In this document: in pieces, positions 60,526-64,000 of the stretch
Layout: each line of letters starts with the position of its first letter
How positions within the stretch are numbered: the stretch's first letter is position 1
Origin: an uncultured Eubacteriales bacterium
GTDB taxonomy: Bacteria; Bacillota; Clostridia; Peptostreptococcales; Anaerovoracaceae
Length of the DNA: 64,000 bases
Assembly: GCA_902776725.1 (NCBI GenBank)
Contig: CACYQX010000004.1
Location: 49,465-113,464 of the forward strand
Direction: 5' to 3'
The notes under the pieces: generated by a model
Databases searched by the model: none
Seen by the model: only the letters and a program-made list of their open reading frames with translations
Told to the model about the DNA's origin: nothing
Made by a program: the position numbers and the translations under genes

Positions 60526-61374
60526 ATGAAGGACTTTTTTGCCAACATAACAAGTGATATAGGTATCGCGGACGTCTTGGACGTGCTTGTTGTTGCCTTC
60601 ATAATTTATCTGGTACTGGGATTCATCAAAGAGACGAGAGCGCAGCAGCTCGTAAGAGGACTTATAGTGCTTGCTGCGCTTTTCCTATTGTCGGATTTCT
60701 TTGAGCTCAATGCCCTAAACTGGATTCTGAAGGGAGCTACAACATTCGGACTTATCGCCATCATAATCATCTTCCAGCCGGAGCTCAGGCGAGCGCTGGA
60801 GTATATGGGGCGTGGATCTGTACTGAGTGGAAGATTTGCGAAACTTGACAAGAGCACGGCCAAGGAAGTAATCGATGCAATTGTCGAAGCTGTCGACGGT
60901 TTTTCGGCGACACGTACAGGCGCTCTCATAGTTATCGAGAATCAGGTTCCGCTTGGAGATGTTATAGAGAGCGGGACAATCCTGAATGCGGAAGTTACAT
61001 CGGAGCTTCTTGGAAACATTTTCTACAAAGGATCTCCCCTGCATGACGGTGCGGCAATCATAAGAAACGACAAACTCTATGCGGCGGGCTGCGTTCTTCC
61101 TCTTTCGGGAAGGCTTGACCTGAACAAGGATCTGGGCACAAGGCATAGGGCTGCGATAGGAATCACGGAAAACTCGGATGCAACCACTTTGATAGTGAGT
61201 GAAGAGAACGGCGTGATTTCCATGGCCAAAGAAGGAAAGCTCACAAGATTCCTCGATGCAAAGGAGCTTGAGAAACTTCTTCTCAATCTGTATTTGACGG
61301 AGCAAGAAGACGGCAGAAACCTTTGGGCAAGGCTAAAGGCGTTTATGGGAGGTGATCAGAATGCTGAACAGTAA
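60526..61374 (+). CDS. cdaA: Diadenylate cyclase CdaA
   Basis: A 282-residue membrane enzyme that makes c-di-AMP from two ATP. Three N-terminal helices (about 15-80) are followed by the DAC domain with the catalytic SPLHDGAAII (DGA, about residue 172) and LGTRHRAAIG (RHR, about 204). The C-terminus is a charged helix. It heads the conserved cdaA-cdaR-glmM operon, in which CdaR and GlmM modulate CdaA. The ribosome site (AAAGGATTAGAAA) is modest. It overlaps cdaR by 14 bases. Confidence 0.97.
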   Translation: MKDFFANITSDIGIADVLDVLVVAFIIYLVLGFIKETRAQQLVRGLIVLAALFLLSDFFELNALNWILKGATTFGLIAIIIIFQPELRRALEYMGRGSVLSGRFAKLDKSTAKEVIDAIVEAVDGFSATRTGALIVIENQVPLGDVIESGTILNAEVTSELLGNIFYKGSPLHDGAAIIRNDKLYAAGCVLPLSGRLDLNKDLGTRHRAAIGITENSDATTLIVSEENGVISMAKEGKLTRFLDAKELEKLLLNLYLTEQEDGRNLWARLKAFMGGDQNAEQ

Positions 61375-62572
61375 AACGGCAAGATTGATCATAGCGCTCA
61401 TTGCTGCTGTGCTCATTTGGGGATATGTAGTTGGTGAAGTAAATCCATCAAAGACAAAGACGATAAGAAATATTCCAATAACGTATACGTATGAAGAGGC
61501 GCTCAATGAACGAGGACTTGCGGTTTCCGGCGCAACTGATGAGTATCTGAGCATGGAGATTTCCGGTGCGAGAGCAATCCTCGGTTATGTTACGCCAAAC
61601 GACATCTCGGCGACGGTCAATGTGGCATCGGCTCAAAAGGGCGATAACGAGATGAGCATAACCATCAAAGTACCGAGTGGAATTACCGTAAATAAACAGA
61701 GCGTTGCCAAGACCACGGTGACCGTTGAAAATCTAACGCAGAAACAGGTGCCGGTTGAAATCATTTATTCGGGAGACTTTGAATCCGGCGATCAGGCGAG
61801 CACTGTCAATATGAGTTCAAATCAGGTTTTGGTAAGCGGTGCCGAGTCCCTGGTCGAAAAAGTTATGGGAGTTCGCGGTGTTATCGATGCCGCAAGTGTT
61901 GGAGAGAAACTCTCTGCGGTTCAGTGTCAGCTATATCCTGTCGATAAAGACAATAAGGAAATGGACGGAATCAAACTCTCGCAGAGAAATATTTCTGTGA
62001 CAACCATACTTGCAAGAACAAAGGAAGTACCGCTCGAGGTTACTTATAAATCCAATCCGGAAGATAAATATATTAGAGAAACTTCGGAGCCGAAGACCGT
62101 GAAGATTTTCGGAAACGTGGATGCTCTTGAGAAGGTTGAGAAGATGGTGGCGAATGCGGTTGATCTATCTGCAATCACCGAGGATGCAGAAATAAAGCTC
62201 GAGTTCTCATTACCGGATGGAGTAACTCTTGCGGAAGGCGAGGAACCTGTGGCAAAGGTCAAGGTTTCACCTATAGAGAATAAGGAATTTACTTTCACTT
62301 CTGAGGAAGTGATAATCGAAGGCGGTAGCGACGGCAACAGTTATACTTTGCCGGCCGGTTTATCGATTACGGTAACCGCATCAGATAAGAAATCGGTTAT
62401 TGATGCTTTGACAAAGGAAGATTTCGAGCTTTCAGTCGATGTTAGCAAGATGGGTAATTCCGGAACGGCGGAGCTTAAGGTTGAATGCAATAAGGACGTT
62501 TTTGCAATCAGCGTAAGTCCGGAAAGCGTGAATGTCGAAATGGCTGTAGTTACTGAAGGCAGCGGAAACTAA
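61361..62572 (+). CDS. cdaR: CdaA regulator CdaR (YbbR domains)
   Basis: A 403-residue bitopic protein: an N-terminal membrane helix (about 6-24, ARLIIALIAAVLIWGYVVG) and four extracellular YbbR repeats (about 30-395; e.g. AKTTVTVENLTQKQVPVEIIYSGDFESG and ILARTKEVPLEVTYKSN). It binds and tunes CdaA from outside the membrane. GGGAGGTGATCAGA precedes the ATG at 61361; the in-frame GTG at 61352 overlaps that site. It overlaps cdaA and is followed by a hairpin before glmM. Confidence 0.92.
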   Translation: MLNSKTARLIIALIAAVLIWGYVVGEVNPSKTKTIRNIPITYTYEEALNERGLAVSGATDEYLSMEISGARAILGYVTPNDISATVNVASAQKGDNEMSITIKVPSGITVNKQSVAKTTVTVENLTQKQVPVEIIYSGDFESGDQASTVNMSSNQVLVSGAESLVEKVMGVRGVIDAASVGEKLSAVQCQLYPVDKDNKEMDGIKLSQRNISVTTILARTKEVPLEVTYKSNPEDKYIRETSEPKTVKIFGNVDALEKVEKMVANAVDLSAITEDAEIKLEFSLPDGVTLAEGEEPVAKVKVSPIENKEFTFTSEEVIIEGGSDGNSYTLPAGLSITVTASDKKSVIDALTKEDFELSVDVSKMGNSGTAELKVECNKDVFAISVSPESVNVEMAVVTEGSGN

Positions 62573-62580
62573 TCAATGAA

Positions 62581-62623
62581 AAGCCTGGACAAAGGCGCGA
62601 TTTGCGTCTTTGCCCGGCTTTTG
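62581..62623 (+). terminator. Hairpin terminator or attenuator before glmM
   Basis: AAGCCTGGACAAAGGCGC pairs with GCGTCTTTGCCCGGCTT (62604-62620) with one mismatch and a bulge, followed by TTGTG. As glmM is normally in this operon, read-through must be partial or glmM has its own start. Confidence 0.65.
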
Positions 62624-62641
62624 TGCGTATAGGAGAGAAAT

Positions 62642-64000
62642 ATGGGAACTTTATTCGGAACGGACGGAGTAAGAGGTATTGCCAATTATGAGCTCACACC
62701 TGAACTGGCCTTTGAACTGGGCAGGGCCGGAGCCACGGTGCTATCAAAGAACAATAAGCGTCCTCTTTTTATAATCGGGAAGGACACGCGTAAGTCGGGT
62801 GACATGCTCGACAATGCACTTTGCGCGGGAATACTTTCGGTTGGAGGTAACGTAATAAAGGTTGGCGTTCTTCCGACACCTGCGGTTGCTTATCTGACGA
62901 GATATTATAAGGCTGATGCGGGCGTTGTTATATCCGCTTCTCATAATCCGTTCGAATATAACGGAATCAAATTCTTTAACGGTGAAGGATATAAGCTTGA
63001 TGATTTAATTGAAGAGAAAATAGAAGATATAATAGCTCGCGGAATAAATGTAACGAGCAATATAACGGGAGATGGAATAGGACAGTGCTTGAGAGAAGAA
63101 GCCGGTGCGACCGATATGTATTGCGACTATCTTTTGACTACAATAGATACGAGGCTTGAGGGAATGACGGTTGCTCTCGACTGCGCAAACGGAGCAGCTT
63201 TCCAGACTGCACCAAAGGTGTACATGGCTCTCGGTGCTACCGTCCATGTGATAGGCAATGAACCTGACGGAGTAAACATAAATCAAAGCATAGGTTCGAC
63301 ACATCCGGAGAAACTGCAGAAACTAGTGGTTGAGGTAGGTGCTGACGTGGGTATGGCTTATGACGGCGACGCGGACAGACTTATAGTTGTCGACGAAAAG
63401 GGAAATGTAATCGACGGCGACCAGACAATATGCATTTGTGCGAAGATGCTTAAGGATCAGGGGAAACTCGCGCATAACAGAGTCACGACAACTGTTATGA
63501 GCAATGTCGGATTCCATAAATACTGCAAGGAAGTCATTGAATGCGACGTCGATGTTACTCAGGTTGGAGACCGTTATGTAATAGAATCCATGCTCGAGAC
63601 GGGAAGCGTAATCGGCGGCGAGCAGTCGGGACATATAATTTTTGCCGAATATACGACGACCGGTGACGGCACGCTTTCGTCGCTACAGTTCATGAAGGCT
63701 ATGGTTAATTCGGGCAAGAAGGCATCGGAACTTGCGGAGGAGATAGAACTCTTCCCGCAGGTTCTCGTAAATGCAAAGGTGGATAACTGCACAATATCTG
63801 TTCCATCTATACCGGAAAGCGAAGGGGAGCTTCCTCCGATGCTGCTTGATGTAGGAATTGAGGTTGGGAAAAATACTCATTTCTACAGTCCTGCGCTGTA
63901 TGACATGTGGCTGCAGGGAAATATTCACTATGGAGGAACAACCCGTCATCCGTCACCGTCGGGAATGATTTCGGTACGGCGCGGTACTGTTACGTATCTG
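62642..64000 (+). CDS. glmM: Phosphoglucosamine mutase GlmM, 3' part divergent and cut by the window end
   Basis: Converts glucosamine-6-P to glucosamine-1-P for UDP-GlcNAc. The frame is open for 453 codons to the window edge. Motifs: MGTLFGTDGVRGIAN, the phosphoserine loop GVVISASHNPFEYNGIKFF, metal loop AYDGDADRLIVVDE, and sugar-binding GGEQSGHIIF. GAGAGAAAT precedes the ATG at 62642. From about residue 383 (after AKVDN) the sequence no longer resembles GlmM: the C-terminal phosphate-binding RPSGTEP motif expected around residues 405-415 is absent in all frames. Codon use shifts to CGT/CGG/CTG there. The mutase core is certain; the tail may be a rearrangement, assembly join or unusual C-terminus. 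Confidence 0.9.
   Translation, partial: MGTLFGTDGVRGIANYELTPELAFELGRAGATVLSKNNKRPLFIIGKDTRKSGDMLDNALCAGILSVGGNVIKVGVLPTPAVAYLTRYYKADAGVVISASHNPFEYNGIKFFNGEGYKLDDLIEEKIEDIIARGINVTSNITGDGIGQCLREEAGATDMYCDYLLTTIDTRLEGMTVALDCANGAAFQTAPKVYMALGATVHVIGNEPDGVNINQSIGSTHPEKLQKLVVEVGADVGMAYDGDADRLIVVDEKGNVIDGDQTICICAKMLKDQGKLAHNRVTTTVMSNVGFHKYCKEVIECDVDVTQVGDRYVIESMLETGSVIGGEQSGHIIFAEYTTTGDGTLSSLQFMKAMVNSGKKASELAEEIELFPQVLVNAKVDNCTISVPSIPESEGELPPMLLDVGIEVGKNTHFYSPALYDMWLQGNIHYGGTTRHPSPSGMISVRRGTVTYL

Overview
The window reads as chromosomal DNA of a low-to-mid GC, Gram-positive-type anaerobe of the class Clostridia. Supporting signs are the FMN, M-box and raiA-type RNAs typical of Firmicutes, a CIRCE heat-shock operator, AddA/RecD2/MutS2/YhaM repair and RNA enzymes, a dcw division-wall cluster with DivIB/FtsQ directly before ftsZ, a cdaA-cdaR-glmM operon, strong AGGAGG-type ribosome sites and CCA-encoding tRNAs. 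The Mrp/Mbh-type antiporter, isoaspartyl dipeptidase and YfcC carrier suggest an amino-acid or peptide fermenter; that is inference. No phage, integrase, IS element or CRISPR array was found.

Layout. 1-1720: 3' end of addA. 1773-2648: FMN riboswitch and riboflavin transporter ribU. 2706-3286: CIRCE-controlled hsp20. 3388-12526: ten-gene Mrp/Mbh-type cation/proton antiporter operon with four D-type proton-channel subunits. 12645-15586: two G3E (CobW/P47K) GTPases, one with a very His-rich insert and one fused to a YcgQ-like domain, then an acyl-ACP thioesterase. 15762-27936: dcw cluster (mraZ, rsmH, ftsL, PBP, murF, mraY, murD, ftsW, murG, ftsQ, ftsZ) preceded by four 10-bp-phased MraZ boxes. 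27981-38024: RNA methyltransferase, pheST, zapA, mutS2, argS and a TPR protein.

38089-40819 (minus strand): a DUF3048 lipoprotein and mgtE under an M-box riboswitch. 41179-43742: radical SAM protein, small membrane protein and FAD oxidoreductase. 43939-51696: YfcC carrier, iadA, a membrane protein, an ABC-F ATPase, a PstS-like protein, a flavin reductase and a GNAT. 51744-52008: an unannotated type I toxin-antitoxin-like module, with a 24-aa hydrophobic peptide on the minus strand and a convergent small RNA on the plus strand. 52122-52427 (minus strand): tRNA-Asn, tRNA-Leu and tRNA-fMet. 52505-58170: rsmJ (minus strand), response regulator, yhaM, recD2 and a His-rich, C-terminally short larC. 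58236-60452: an unidentified small RNA, a small exported protein, comF, a raiA-motif-like RNA and raiA/hpf. 60526-64000: cdaA, cdaR and glmM. The visible glmM frame loses family resemblance in its last ~70 codons.

Themes. Several transport genes are under RNA or operator control (flavin, Mg2+). Two unrelated loci carry long His-rich metal-binding tracts (a GTPase and LarC). Three genes (mrpE, rsmJ, comF) have a -10 hexamer 6-7 nt before the ATG and no Shine-Dalgarno, suggesting leaderless mRNAs. The best candidate for an overlooked system is the toxin-antitoxin-like module beside the tRNA array.
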